DNA of 64,000 bases, from contig UWOR01000003.1 of assembly GCA_900604495.1 (NCBI GenBank), forward strand, positions 186,001-250,000, in the 5' to 3' direction. Each line of letters begins with the position of its first letter. Position 1 is the first letter of the stretch. The translations under genes were made by a program, and so were the position numbers. The notes beneath the pieces are model-generated. The model saw nothing but the letters and a program-made list of their open reading frames with translations, ran no database searches and was not told the origin of the DNA. Shown one piece after another: positions 7,685-15,935 of this stretch. The stretch is from Desulfovibrio sp. Marseille-P6017. Its GTDB lineage: Bacteria > Bacillota_A > Clostridia > Peptostreptococcales > Peptostreptococcaceae.

Positions 7685-8503
7685 ATGAAAATATTAGACA
7701 ACCATGTGCACACTAGTTTTTCAAGTGATGCAAAGGATTCTATGGAAACTGTAATAAAAATAGCTATAAAAAAGGGGTTAAACTATTTAACTATAACAGA
7801 TCATATAGAAAATCATATTACAGGAGAATGGATAGACTACAATGACTATATACCTGTATTTAATCATTATAAAGAAAAGTATAAAGGTGAGATAGAGTTA
7901 TTGCTGGGTATAGAAGTTGGATATGAAAGTGATAGACACGAAGGTCTTGAAAAAATAGTAAAATCTTATCCTTTTGACTTTGTAATTTGTTCTACTCATT
8001 GTATAGACGGTAAAAAAATACATGATAGGAGCTACTTTGAGGGAAAAAGCAAAAAAGAAGCTTATGATAGATACTTTGAGTATATGAGAGACTGTACTAA
8101 AAAATTTAAAGAATTTAATATATATGGTCATCTTGATTACATCATAAGATATGGGACTTATGAAAATAATGAGATATGTTTTGAAGAGTATAAGCCAATA
8201 ATAGATGAGATATTAATTAATATAATAAATAATGGTAGTGGGATAGAGCTTAATACCTCAGGCTATAGATATGGATTAGATAGCACTCATCCAAATATTA
8301 AATTTATAAAAAGATATAAGGAGCTAGGGGGAACTATCATTACTTTAGGTTCAGATTCCCACAGGGCTAAGGATTTATGTGCTGATTTTGATAAAGCTTG
8401 TGAAATTTTAGTAAGTTGTGGATTTGAACATGTATGTATATTCAAAAATAGAAAACCTAAATTTATTAAAATAGAAGAAAAAGATAAAAGTAATATTGCT
8501 TAG
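7685..8503 (+). CDS. PHP-domain phosphatase, histidinol-phosphatase (HisJ)-like
   Basis: The 272-residue metal-dependent PHP phosphatase shows the metal ligands in order: DNHVHTSFSSD, TDHIENH, STHCIDG, YGHLDYIIRYG and GSDSHRA. It resembles HisK/HisJ-type histidinol-phosphate phosphatases, but no histidine genes are nearby. It shares a transcript with the glycerophosphodiesterase (AGGAGGGG ribosome site over the upstream stop) and precedes a Ugp-type importer. I therefore infer that it may release phosphate from glycerol phosphate or a similar small phosphate ester, rather than act in histidine synthesis. Substrate cannot be read from sequence. A terminator follows. Confidence 0.82.
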   Translation: MKILDNHVHTSFSSDAKDSMETVIKIAIKKGLNYLTITDHIENHITGEWIDYNDYIPVFNHYKEKYKGEIELLLGIEVGYESDRHEGLEKIVKSYPFDFVICSTHCIDGKKIHDRSYFEGKSKKEAYDRYFEYMRDCTKKFKEFNIYGHLDYIIRYGTYENNEICFEEYKPIIDEILINIINNGSGIELNTSGYRYGLDSTHPNIKFIKRYKELGGTIITLGSDSHRAKDLCADFDKACEILVSCGFEHVCIFKNRKPKFIKIEEKDKSNIA

Positions 8504-8505
8504 AT

Positions 8506-8540
8506 AAGGCTGTATCAAATTTATTTGGTATAGCTTTTTT
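8506..8540 (+). terminator. Terminator after the PHP phosphatase gene
   Basis: AAGGCTGTATCAAAT pairs (with G-U pairs) with ATTTGGTATAGCTTT and is followed by a T-run. Confidence 0.75.
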
Positions 8541-8632
8541 CCTATTGAGAAAATTATATTGTCTTACTTATATAAAAATTACTATTTTTTGGTTAAATTA
8601 AATTTAATAAATTTAATAAACACTTAATTAAG

Positions 8633-8686
8633 TTAACTATGTATTAACTACTACTTAATAATCAGTTAACAAATACACTATAAAAT
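8633..8686 (+). promoter_or_regulatory. Pho-box-like array and promoter of the ugp operon
   Basis: TTAACT, TTAACT, TTAATA and TTAACA occur at 8633, 8644, 8655 and 8666, each separated by exactly 5 bases. This 11-base period is the layout of PhoP-binding boxes in Gram-positive bacteria. A -10-like TATAAA follows at 8679, 18 bases after the third unit. The array predicts induction by phosphate starvation. Confidence 0.65.
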
Positions 8687-8760
8687 ATAATTAAGTTGAG
8701 TAAATGAAACAAAAGGACAAGTTAAGGGAAATAAAATATTAGAATGAAATGGGAGTTAAT

Positions 8761-9828
8761 ATGGCAAAGATAATTTTAGAAAATATTAAGAAAAGTTATA
8801 GCAAAAAAAATACTGTAATAGAAAACTTAAATTTAGAAATAGAAGATGGTTCATTTACAGTATTAGTAGGTCCATCAGGATGCGGGAAATCTACAACTTT
8901 AAGAATGATAGCAGGTCTAGAAGATATTACAGATGGAAATCTATTTATAGGTGATAGGGATGTAACTAAGGTAGATGCAGGACAAAGGGGGATATCAATG
9001 GTTTTCCAAAATTATGCTTTATATCCTCACATGAGTGTAAAGGAAAATATAGAATTTGGATTAAAAAATAATAAAGTAAAAAAAGAAGAGAGAGAGAAGC
9101 TCATAGCAGAAGTTTCTTCAGTAGTAGGATTAGATGAATATTTAGAAAGAAAACCATCTGACTTATCAGGAGGTCAAAGACAAAGAGTAGCTTTAGCAAG
9201 GGCTATGGTAAAAACACCTAAGGTATTTTTAATGGACGAGCCTTTATCAAACTTAGATGCAAAACTAAGAAATCAAATGAGAAGTGAGCTTATCCAACTT
9301 CATAACAAGTTAAAGTCAACATTTGTATATGTTACTCATGATCAAGTCGAAGCAATGTCTATGGCAGATAAGATAGTAATAATGAATAAGGGTGAGATAA
9401 TACAAATAGATGCACCAAAAGAAATTTATCAAAATCCTAAAAATATATTTGTTGCTCAATTTATAGGAAGTCCAGCTATGAATATACTAGATATGAATGT
9501 ATGCCACGAAAAATATGGATTTAGGCCAGAAAAAATTAAGTTAGAAGCAGATGATAATTTTGATGGAATAGTTTTAAACGGAACAATACTTACAAAGGAA
9601 ATTTTAGGGTCAGAAGTGCTTTATTGTGTAAACGTACAAGGTAAAGATATAATGATAAAAACTGAAACTGATACTTTAAACTTTGATGAAAAAGTACAGT
9701 TATTCGTAAATAAATCGGATTTATATTATTTTGATACAAATGGAAATAGAATCGAAAATGAAAAACAAATACAGGGGTTATTTGAATTAATAAATGATAA
9801 GGAGAGTTTAAATGAAAAAGCAATATAA
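8761..9828 (+). CDS. ugpC: ABC transporter ATP-binding protein, UgpC/MsmK type
   Basis: This is the ATPase of a carbohydrate/glycerol-phosphate importer, about 355 residues. Walker A is GPSGCGKST, the Q-loop region MVFQNYALYPHMS, the signature LSGGQRQRVALARAM, and Walker B VFLMDEPLSNLDAK, followed by the switch His in YVTHDQVEAMSMADK. A C-terminal regulatory (TOBE-like) domain from about residue 235 contains FRPEKIKL. The ATG at 8761 is chosen over 8749 because GGGAG lies 5 bases upstream. The last 17 bases overlap the first permease gene. Neighbours and the UgpB-like binding protein favour sn-glycerol-3-phosphate or glycerophosphodiester uptake, though sugar uptake cannot be excluded. Confidence 0.9.
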   Translation: MAKIILENIKKSYSKKNTVIENLNLEIEDGSFTVLVGPSGCGKSTTLRMIAGLEDITDGNLFIGDRDVTKVDAGQRGISMVFQNYALYPHMSVKENIEFGLKNNKVKKEEREKLIAEVSSVVGLDEYLERKPSDLSGGQRQRVALARAMVKTPKVFLMDEPLSNLDAKLRNQMRSELIQLHNKLKSTFVYVTHDQVEAMSMADKIVIMNKGEIIQIDAPKEIYQNPKNIFVAQFIGSPAMNILDMNVCHEKYGFRPEKIKLEADDNFDGIVLNGTILTKEILGSEVLYCVNVQGKDIMIKTETDTLNFDEKVQLFVNKSDLYYFDTNGNRIENEKQIQGLFELINDKESLNEKAI

Positions 9829-10678
9829 ATCTTATCTATATATAATGCCTGCTTTAATAGGAATACTTGTATTTGTAATATATCCAATATTGTACACAAT
9901 ATACTTAAGTTTTCAATCGGGAAGTTTGATGAGTCCAACTTTTACATTTGCAGGGTTAGATAACTATAAGGATCTTTTAAAAGATGGAGACTTTATAATA
10001 ACTTTGAAAAATACAGCAATCTATACAGTAGCAATGGTTACTATTTCTATTTCATTAGCACTAGTATTTGCAGTATGGTTAAACAAACAAAGTTTTATGC
10101 ACAAGCTTACACAGACTATAATATTTACACCTCATATAGTTTCTCTTGTATCAATAGGTGTACTATTTATGTGGCTTATGAATCCTGATTATGGATTTTT
10201 AAACTTTGTACTAGAGAAGATAGGTCTTGAACCATCTACATGGTTATCTAGTGATAAAACAGCTTTATTCTCAATAATACTAGTTGGAATATGGAAAACA
10301 GTAGGATACAATACTTTAGTGTTTGTAGCAGGTCTTCAAGGTATACCGAAGTATATTTATGAAGCTGCAAACTTAGATAATAGTGGACCAATAAAGACCT
10401 TCTTTAAAGTTACATTACCTCTACTATCACCAACAATATTTTTCCTATTAATAACAACGACAACAGCGTCATTCCAAGTGTTTGACTTAATAAATGTTAT
10501 GACAAAGGGAGGACCAATAAACTCTACAAATATGTTAGTTTACTACATTTATGAAGCAGGGTTTAGATATTACGATATAGGGATAGCATCGGCTGCAAGT
10601 GTGTTCTTAATAGTATTAGTAGGTATTTTGACTTTTGCACACTTTAAACTATTATCTAATAAGGTTCATTACCAATAA
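9812..10678 (+). CDS. ugpA: ABC transporter permease, UgpA type
   Basis: A six-helix inner-membrane permease (288 residues) of the MalF/UgpA class. The EAA loop that contacts the ATPase is seen as IYEAANLDNSGPIKTFFKVTLPLLSP at about residue 185. It starts within the end of the ATPase gene behind AAGGAGA, so translation is probably coupled. With the UgpE-like partner it would form the channel for the imported glycerol phosphate compound. The first 30 residues hold a typical leading transmembrane helix. Confidence 0.9.
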   Translation: MKKQYKSYLYIMPALIGILVFVIYPILYTIYLSFQSGSLMSPTFTFAGLDNYKDLLKDGDFIITLKNTAIYTVAMVTISISLALVFAVWLNKQSFMHKLTQTIIFTPHIVSLVSIGVLFMWLMNPDYGFLNFVLEKIGLEPSTWLSSDKTALFSIILVGIWKTVGYNTLVFVAGLQGIPKYIYEAANLDNSGPIKTFFKVTLPLLSPTIFFLLITTTTASFQVFDLINVMTKGGPINSTNMLVYYIYEAGFRYYDIGIASAASVFLIVLVGILTFAHFKLLSNKVHYQ

Positions 10679-10698
10679 AATTAGTAGGAGGAAAGATC

Positions 10699-11583
10699 TT
10701 GGAACAATTACAACAATCTAGCGCTTATAAAGAAAAAATAAATTTAAAAGAAAAACTATCGATTCTTAAAGTACCGTTAAAATGTTTGGAGTATGTGGTA
10801 TTGGGTTTAATGATAATGATATTTGTATTTCCTTTTATTTGGATGATATCAACATCATTAAAAACTACAGCTGAAGCAATACAAATACCACCAACAATAA
10901 TACCTAATGAATTTATCTTTGAAAACTATTTAAAGGCATGGAATTCAGGGCCATTCTTTAGATATTTAGGAAATAGTATATTTATTACTTCAGCAATACT
11001 AATTATGCAGTTTATAATTATGGTTCCAGCTGCTTATGCTTTCTCAAAAATTAAATTTAAGGGAGAAAAAATATTATTTGGAATAGTGTTAGTCGGGCTA
11101 ATGGTTCCACCACAAATAACTTTTTTACCTGTGTATATTATGATGAGTAAACTTGGATTAATAAATTCATATGTACCATTAATACTTCCTTTCATGACAT
11201 CATCATTTGGAATATTTTTACTAAGACAAAACTTCATGCAAGTATCGGATGAAATAATTGAAGCAGCGAAATTAGATAATGCTTCAGATTTCAAAATAAT
11301 GTGGAAGATTATGCTGCCTATAGCTAAACCAGCTATGATTACATTTGGGTTATTTAGTTTTATATATCATTGGAACAATTATTTCTGGCCATTAGTTATG
11401 AGTAATACTGATTTGGTTAGAACACTTCCTATAGGTGTTACTATGCTTAAGGAAATTGAAGGTATAACAAATTGGAATATAGTAATGGCAGGGAATGTAA
11501 TGCTTACAGCACCAATACTAATAATATATACATTCTTAAATGGTCAAATTAAAAAGGCGTTTGCATATTCAGGAATAAAATAA
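10699..11583 (+). CDS. ugpE: ABC transporter permease, UgpE type
   Basis: Second permease subunit (294 residues) of the MalG/UgpE class, with six predicted helices and the EAA motif IIEAAKLDNASDFKIMWKIMLPIAKP at about residue 190. The start is TTG at 10699 behind AGGAGG; no nearby ATG has a better ribosome site. The first 30 residues are a charged cytoplasmic tail, typical of MalG-type subunits. It lies 20 bases after ugpA and 26 bases before the binding-protein gene. Confidence 0.9.
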   Translation: MEQLQQSSAYKEKINLKEKLSILKVPLKCLEYVVLGLMIMIFVFPFIWMISTSLKTTAEAIQIPPTIIPNEFIFENYLKAWNSGPFFRYLGNSIFITSAILIMQFIIMVPAAYAFSKIKFKGEKILFGIVLVGLMVPPQITFLPVYIMMSKLGLINSYVPLILPFMTSSFGIFLLRQNFMQVSDEIIEAAKLDNASDFKIMWKIMLPIAKPAMITFGLFSFIYHWNNYFWPLVMSNTDLVRTLPIGVTMLKEIEGITNWNIVMAGNVMLTAPILIIYTFLNGQIKKAFAYSGIK

Positions 11584-11609
11584 TATTTTATTATAGGGGA
11601 GATTTAAAA

Positions 11610-12911
11610 ATGAAATTAAAAAGAACGATATCGGGAACATTGGCTCTTACATTAATAGTAGGAACATTAACAGGATGCTCAACTAAAGGACAAGATACAG
11701 CAGTGGACTCAGTAAGTGATGGAAAGGTTCAAGTAGAATTTTGGAATGCTTTAACTGGTACAAATGAAGAAATCGTAAAGAGTTATGTAGATAAGTTTAA
11801 TGCACAAAGTGAAGATGTAGAAATAAAAATGGTATCTCAAGGAGATTATTGGGAGAATGGAACTAAATTACAAGCTGCAATAGCTGCTGGTAATCAACCA
11901 GACTTAACAATGCTTGAAGTAACTCAAGTTGCTCAATTTGCATCTGTTGGAGCATTAGCAGATTTAGAACAATATGTAAGCAAAGAAAAGATAGATGATT
12001 TTTTACCAGGGCTTATGAGAGAATCGGAATATGATGGAAAGACTGTAGCAGTACCTTTAAACAGAAGCACTCCATTACTATATGTAAATAAAGAAATGTG
12101 TGAAGCTGCAGGACTTGATCCAGAAGGTTCAAAAAACTGGGATGAATTAAAAATGTATGCTGAAAAGTTAACAGACGAAGCGGACGGAGTAGTAGGTCTT
12201 GCAGTACCAATAGATATATGGTTCTTTGAATCATTAATATACCAACAAGGTGGAGAAATGATAGATGAAAACAACAAAGTTGCTTTCAATAATGAAATAG
12301 GTTTTAATGCTTTAGGATTATGGCAAGATATGATGAAAGAAGGAATAATGCAATTACCTCCAGGGGAAGGGTATGATGCATGGGATGCTGCAAAGGATGC
12401 ATTCGTTAATGGAAAAGCAGGTATGACATTCCAATCTACAGCAAGTTTAGCAGGACTTATGGAGCAAGCTGAAGGTAAATTTACAGTAAATACAGCGTTC
12501 TTACCAGGGGATTCTCAATATGGAGTTCCAACTGGTGGAGCAAATGTTGTTATGATGGAAGGTTCATCTCAAGAAGAAAAAGAAGCTGCTGCTGAGTTCA
12601 TAGAGTTTATGACTGATGAAGAAAATGCAGTTCAATTCTCTATAGATACAGGATATATGCCAATAACTAACACTGCATTAAATAGTGAAACAATACAAAA
12701 TTTATATAAAGAAAAGCCTCAATATTCAACTGCTGCTAAGCAATTAGAATATGCATCTCAAAGACCAGGTGTAGTAGGATACGTTGAAGCTACTGAAAAG
12801 TTAATGAACGAAATGAAAAAAGCTTTAATGGATTTAAATGTTGATGTTAAAGAAACAGTTGAAAAAGCAACTGCAATAATGCAACAAGTAGTAGACAAAA
12901 ACAATAAATAG
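11610..12911 (+). CDS. ugpB: Extracellular solute-binding lipoprotein, UgpB-like
   Basis: A family 1 solute-binding protein of 433 residues. It begins with a lipoprotein signal peptide ending in LTGC (Cys 23), so the mature protein is lipid-anchored outside the membrane. FWNALTGTNEEIVKSYVDKFN and the following DLTMLEVTQVAQFASVGAL resemble the N-lobe of UgpB, which binds sn-glycerol-3-phosphate and glycerophosphocholine. The final position in the operon, after the permeases, is less common than first. Together with the cytoplasmic phosphodiesterase this fits import followed by hydrolysis of glycerophosphodiesters. Ligand choice is inferred. Confidence 0.88.
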   Translation: MKLKRTISGTLALTLIVGTLTGCSTKGQDTAVDSVSDGKVQVEFWNALTGTNEEIVKSYVDKFNAQSEDVEIKMVSQGDYWENGTKLQAAIAAGNQPDLTMLEVTQVAQFASVGALADLEQYVSKEKIDDFLPGLMRESEYDGKTVAVPLNRSTPLLYVNKEMCEAAGLDPEGSKNWDELKMYAEKLTDEADGVVGLAVPIDIWFFESLIYQQGGEMIDENNKVAFNNEIGFNALGLWQDMMKEGIMQLPPGEGYDAWDAAKDAFVNGKAGMTFQSTASLAGLMEQAEGKFTVNTAFLPGDSQYGVPTGGANVVMMEGSSQEEKEAAAEFIEFMTDEENAVQFSIDTGYMPITNTALNSETIQNLYKEKPQYSTAAKQLEYASQRPGVVGYVEATEKLMNEMKKALMDLNVDVKETVEKATAIMQQVVDKNNK

Positions 12912-13009
12912 TACATCTTATCCTCTTAATTTAAAATATACAAAAGGTGATGTTATCATAATTATATATAAATATATAGTAAATTGAAAAGAGATTAATA
13001 TGCATAATC

Positions 13010-13054
13010 GTGGGTGTGATTACTGCGATTCGTTTCCACCATTCAAACCCTCGA
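13010..13054 (+). repeat. tmRNA 3'-end-like fragment, putative att scar 2
   Basis: GTGGGTGTGATTACTGCGAT followed by TCGTTTCCACCATTCAAACC resembles a T-arm, acceptor strand and CCA of tmRNA and is related to scars 1 and 3 (TCTCCACCATTAAAATCC). It is followed 15 bases later by a terminator, like scar 1. Confidence 0.5.
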
Positions 13055-13068
13055 AAATGAGGATAAGG

Positions 13069-13100
13069 AACTACTAAACCTTATAGTTTAGTAGTTTTTT
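13069..13100 (+). terminator. Terminator after att scar 2
   Basis: AACTACTAAAC / GTTTAGTAGTT is a perfect stem followed by a T-run. Confidence 0.88.
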
Positions 13101-13299
13101 ATTTTGCCTTTTACAAATATTTTATTAATATAAGCTGTAGTAAAATTTACGTCATTGGCATCTACTGATTGTAGTCCATGTGCAAAAGTTGAATAGTTCG
13201 ACCCAAGTTTATTTATAACAATAAACAAAAGTTTCAAATAGAGAAATTTCTATGATTACATGATATAATGAATATAAAAAATAATAATGAGGTGATATT

Positions 13300-14292
13300 G
13301 TGGCGAATATGAATGATGTAGCTAAAAGAGCCGGTGTATCAAGAGGTACAGTATCAAATTATATAAATAATGTAAAAATAAAAGAATCTTTAAGAATAAA
13401 AATAGAAGAAGCTATAAAAGAACTGGGGTATATACCAAATATAGCTGCAAGAGAATTGAAAACAAATACAGCTAGTAATGTAGTATTCATAGTACCTACA
13501 GTATGGAATCCATTTTTCTCTGAACTTACATATTACTTGCAAATAGAATTGAAAAAAATAGGTAAAAAGATGTTATTATGTAATTCTCAAGACAATTACT
13601 TATCAGAAATAGAGTATATTGAAATGGCAAAACAAAACAAAGTGTATGGCATTATATCTGTATCTTATAGTAATATCTTACCGCATTTGACTGAAAATTT
13701 ACCATATGTTGCAATAGAAAGGTATTATAATGAATCAATACCTTATGTAACTAGTGATAATATAAATGGAAGTAAACTTGCTGTAAATGAATTATATAAA
13801 AGAAAATGTAAAAATTTATTACACATTACAAGAGAAGTAGAAAATAATAAAGCTTTAATGGATAGAAAGTTTGGTTTTGAAACTACATGTAAGGAATTAA
13901 ATTTAAATTATAGTATTTTTAATTGCCATTGCAAATCTAGTGAATTTAGAAAAGAAGTAAACAAGTTTATAAAAGAATCATATAGCAACAATAATAAATT
14001 TGATGGTATTTTTTGTGCTACAGATAGATATGCACAGTATGTTATTGAAGCTCTTGAAGAAATGGAAATAAGAATACCAGATGATGTTCAGATAATAGGA
14101 TTTGATGGAGCTAAAAGTTATTCTAATGAACATCTAAAAATTTCTACTATGAAACAAAATATTGAAGGGCTTGCAATAGAAGCAGTTAACTTACTTCAAT
14201 TAGTAGTAAATAAAAGTGAAACTATAAATAATAAAATATTACCAGTAAGTTTTTTAGAAATTGAAACTACAAAAAGAATAAATGAACAATAA
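13300..14292 (+). CDS. scrR: LacI-family repressor of the sucrose operon
   Basis: A 330-residue LacI/GalR regulator. The helix-turn-helix is at the N-terminus (MNDVAKRAGVSRGTVSNYIN), followed by the hinge GYIPNIAARELKT and a periplasmic-binding-like sugar domain. The start is GTG 13300, with GAGGTGA upstream; ATG 13309 is an alternative. It lies divergently ordered but co-directional just before the PTS gene, with its own terminator between. The palindrome TTGGAACGTTCCAA at 14403 is its probable operator. The effector is likely a sucrose-derived phosphorylated sugar, inferred from the adjacent genes. Confidence 0.87.
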   Translation: MANMNDVAKRAGVSRGTVSNYINNVKIKESLRIKIEEAIKELGYIPNIAARELKTNTASNVVFIVPTVWNPFFSELTYYLQIELKKIGKKMLLCNSQDNYLSEIEYIEMAKQNKVYGIISVSYSNILPHLTENLPYVAIERYYNESIPYVTSDNINGSKLAVNELYKRKCKNLLHITREVENNKALMDRKFGFETTCKELNLNYSIFNCHCKSSEFRKEVNKFIKESYSNNNKFDGIFCATDRYAQYVIEALEEMEIRIPDDVQIIGFDGAKSYSNEHLKISTMKQNIEGLAIEAVNLLQLVVNKSETINNKILPVSFLEIETTKRINEQ

Positions 14293-14295
14293 TCT

Positions 14296-14330
14296 AAAAT
14301 CATAGTTTTTCAGAACTGTGATTTTTTTTT
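14296..14330 (+). terminator. Terminator after scrR
   Basis: AAATCATAGTT pairs with AACTGTGATTT (one G-U pair) and is followed by nine T. Confidence 0.85.
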
Positions 14331-14361
14331 AGAAAAATTTAAAAAAATGGCAAATGTTTTC

Positions 14362-14390
14362 TTGAAATGATTGGGAATTTATATTACAAT
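14362..14390 (+). promoter_or_regulatory. Promoter of the sucrose operon
   Basis: TTGAAA at 14362-14367 and TACAAT at 14385-14390 with an exact 17-base spacer. The operator starts 12 bases after the -10 box. Confidence 0.75.
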
Positions 14391-14402
14391 AAAAATATAA
14401 AA

Positions 14403-14416
14403 TTGGAACGTTCCAA
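14403..14416 (+). promoter_or_regulatory. LacI-type operator
   Basis: TTGGAACGTTCCAA is a perfect 14-base palindrome with the central CG usual for LacI-family sites. It lies at about +6 to +19 of the predicted transcript, so bound ScrR would block transcription. Confidence 0.8.
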
Positions 14417-14433
14417 AAAAGAGGGGAGAAAAA

Positions 14434-15873
14434 ATGAATTATAAAAACATTGCTAAAGAAGTGATTAAAAATGTTGGAGGAAAAGAAAACATAGCAAGTG
14501 CAGCACACTGCGTAACAAGATTAAGATTAGTATTAAAAGATACAACAAAGTATGATAAAGAAATACTCGAAAATATTGAAGGGGTTAAAGGTGTATTTTT
14601 TAATAGTGGTCAATTACAAGTTATATTTGGAACAAAAACTGTAGATCTTGTACATGCAGCTTTGATGGAGATATTAGGAATAAAAGAATCATCTTTAGCT
14701 GATGTGAAAAATGAAGCTAATAAAGATCAAAATAAAATTAAAAAACTGTTTAAAGCTTTTTCAGATATTTTTGTAGGTTTAATACCAGCAATAGTTGGAT
14801 GTGCAATGATTTTAGGTTTAAGATCTTTATTTCTTACTGAAGGTCTATTTGGATTAGAAGGTACATTAGCTGATACATATAAATGGGCAAATGATACTGC
14901 ATCATTTTTAAATATTATAGCTACAGGGTTGAATTTCTTACCAGTACTTATAGCTTACTCAGCAACTAAAAGATTTGGTGGAAATCCAGCACTAGGTATA
15001 ATAATAGGATTAATATTAGTTCATCCTGACTTAGGAAATAGATTTGAATATTTACAAGGTACAGCTACTAATGTAGAATACTGGAACTTATTAGGAGTAA
15101 ATGTACCGGCAGTAGCATTCCAAGGGGGAATATTCCCAGCTATACTGACATCTTTATTTTTAGCTACATTTGAGAAATTTATCACAAAACATGTTCCGCA
15201 AGTACTTTCATTCGTACTTGTACCTACATTAACTATAATAGTATCATCTTTAGCTTTATTCATAGTATTTGGACCATTAGGAGATGCTATGGCATCAGCT
15301 ATTGGATATGTGTGTGAGATATTATATATGAAAACGGGAATTATAGGTGCTTTTGCATTTGCAGCACTTCTTCAACCATTAGTTATAACAGGAACACATC
15401 ATGCAATAGGAAGTATAGAAGCTCAATTAATTGCACAAACAGGATTTAATTATATACAACCGTTATGGTCAGTATCAATTATAGCTCAAGGTGGAGCTTG
15501 TATAGGAATGTTCTTATTAGCAAGAAAAAAATCAAAATTAAGAGAAGTATCAGTATCTAGTTTTGTACCTACATTAGTGGGAGTTTCAGAACCTGCAATA
15601 TTTGCAGTAAACTTAAAAAATTCTATAGTTCCATTTGTATGTGCAGCATTAGGAGCAGGTTTAGGTGGAATATATATGAAATTACTAGATGTAAAAGCAC
15701 TAGGTTTTGGATTAACAGGAATACCGGGTATAACAATAGTAAATCCACCAGTAATGTTACATTATCTAGTAGGAAACTTAATAGCATTTATTGCTCCTAT
15801 AGTATTCTTAGTTATATATCATAAAGTTAAAGGAGTACAAGGTATAGAAAAGTCAAAAGTAAGTGTTGCATAA
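14434..15873 (+). CDS. scrA: Sucrose-type PTS transporter, EIIBC
   Basis: Membrane permease of 479 residues that imports and phosphorylates a glucoside. The N-terminal IIB domain carries the phosphorylated cysteine at residue 26 (SAAHCVTRLRL). The IIC domain from about residue 105 has some ten helices, with the motif VITGTHHAIG and the conserved GVSEPAIFAVN (GxxE signature). No IIA domain is attached and no IIA gene is in the window, so phosphate must come from a IIA encoded elsewhere, as is common for this family. The adjacent GH32 enzyme makes sucrose the likely substrate; trehalose-type permeases look similar. Confidence 0.88.
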   Translation: MNYKNIAKEVIKNVGGKENIASAAHCVTRLRLVLKDTTKYDKEILENIEGVKGVFFNSGQLQVIFGTKTVDLVHAALMEILGIKESSLADVKNEANKDQNKIKKLFKAFSDIFVGLIPAIVGCAMILGLRSLFLTEGLFGLEGTLADTYKWANDTASFLNIIATGLNFLPVLIAYSATKRFGGNPALGIIIGLILVHPDLGNRFEYLQGTATNVEYWNLLGVNVPAVAFQGGIFPAILTSLFLATFEKFITKHVPQVLSFVLVPTLTIIVSSLALFIVFGPLGDAMASAIGYVCEILYMKTGIIGAFAFAALLQPLVITGTHHAIGSIEAQLIAQTGFNYIQPLWSVSIIAQGGACIGMFLLARKKSKLREVSVSSFVPTLVGVSEPAIFAVNLKNSIVPFVCAALGAGLGGIYMKLLDVKALGFGLTGIPGITIVNPPVMLHYLVGNLIAFIAPIVFLVIYHKVKGVQGIEKSKVSVA

Positions 15874-15935
15874 ATGATGCAAACGATAAAATAGTTTTAT
15901 AAATATAATAAAAAAATAGAAACTTAGGAGACATT

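Larger units (their letters stand above)
12912..13299. other. Intergenic region between the ugp and sucrose modules
   Basis: It holds no gene. It contains att scar 2 at 13010-13054 and a terminator at 13069-13100. The remaining bases up to the scrR ribosome site (GAGGTGA at 13288) show no clear operator; a TATAAT-like box lies near 13263. Confidence 0.6.
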
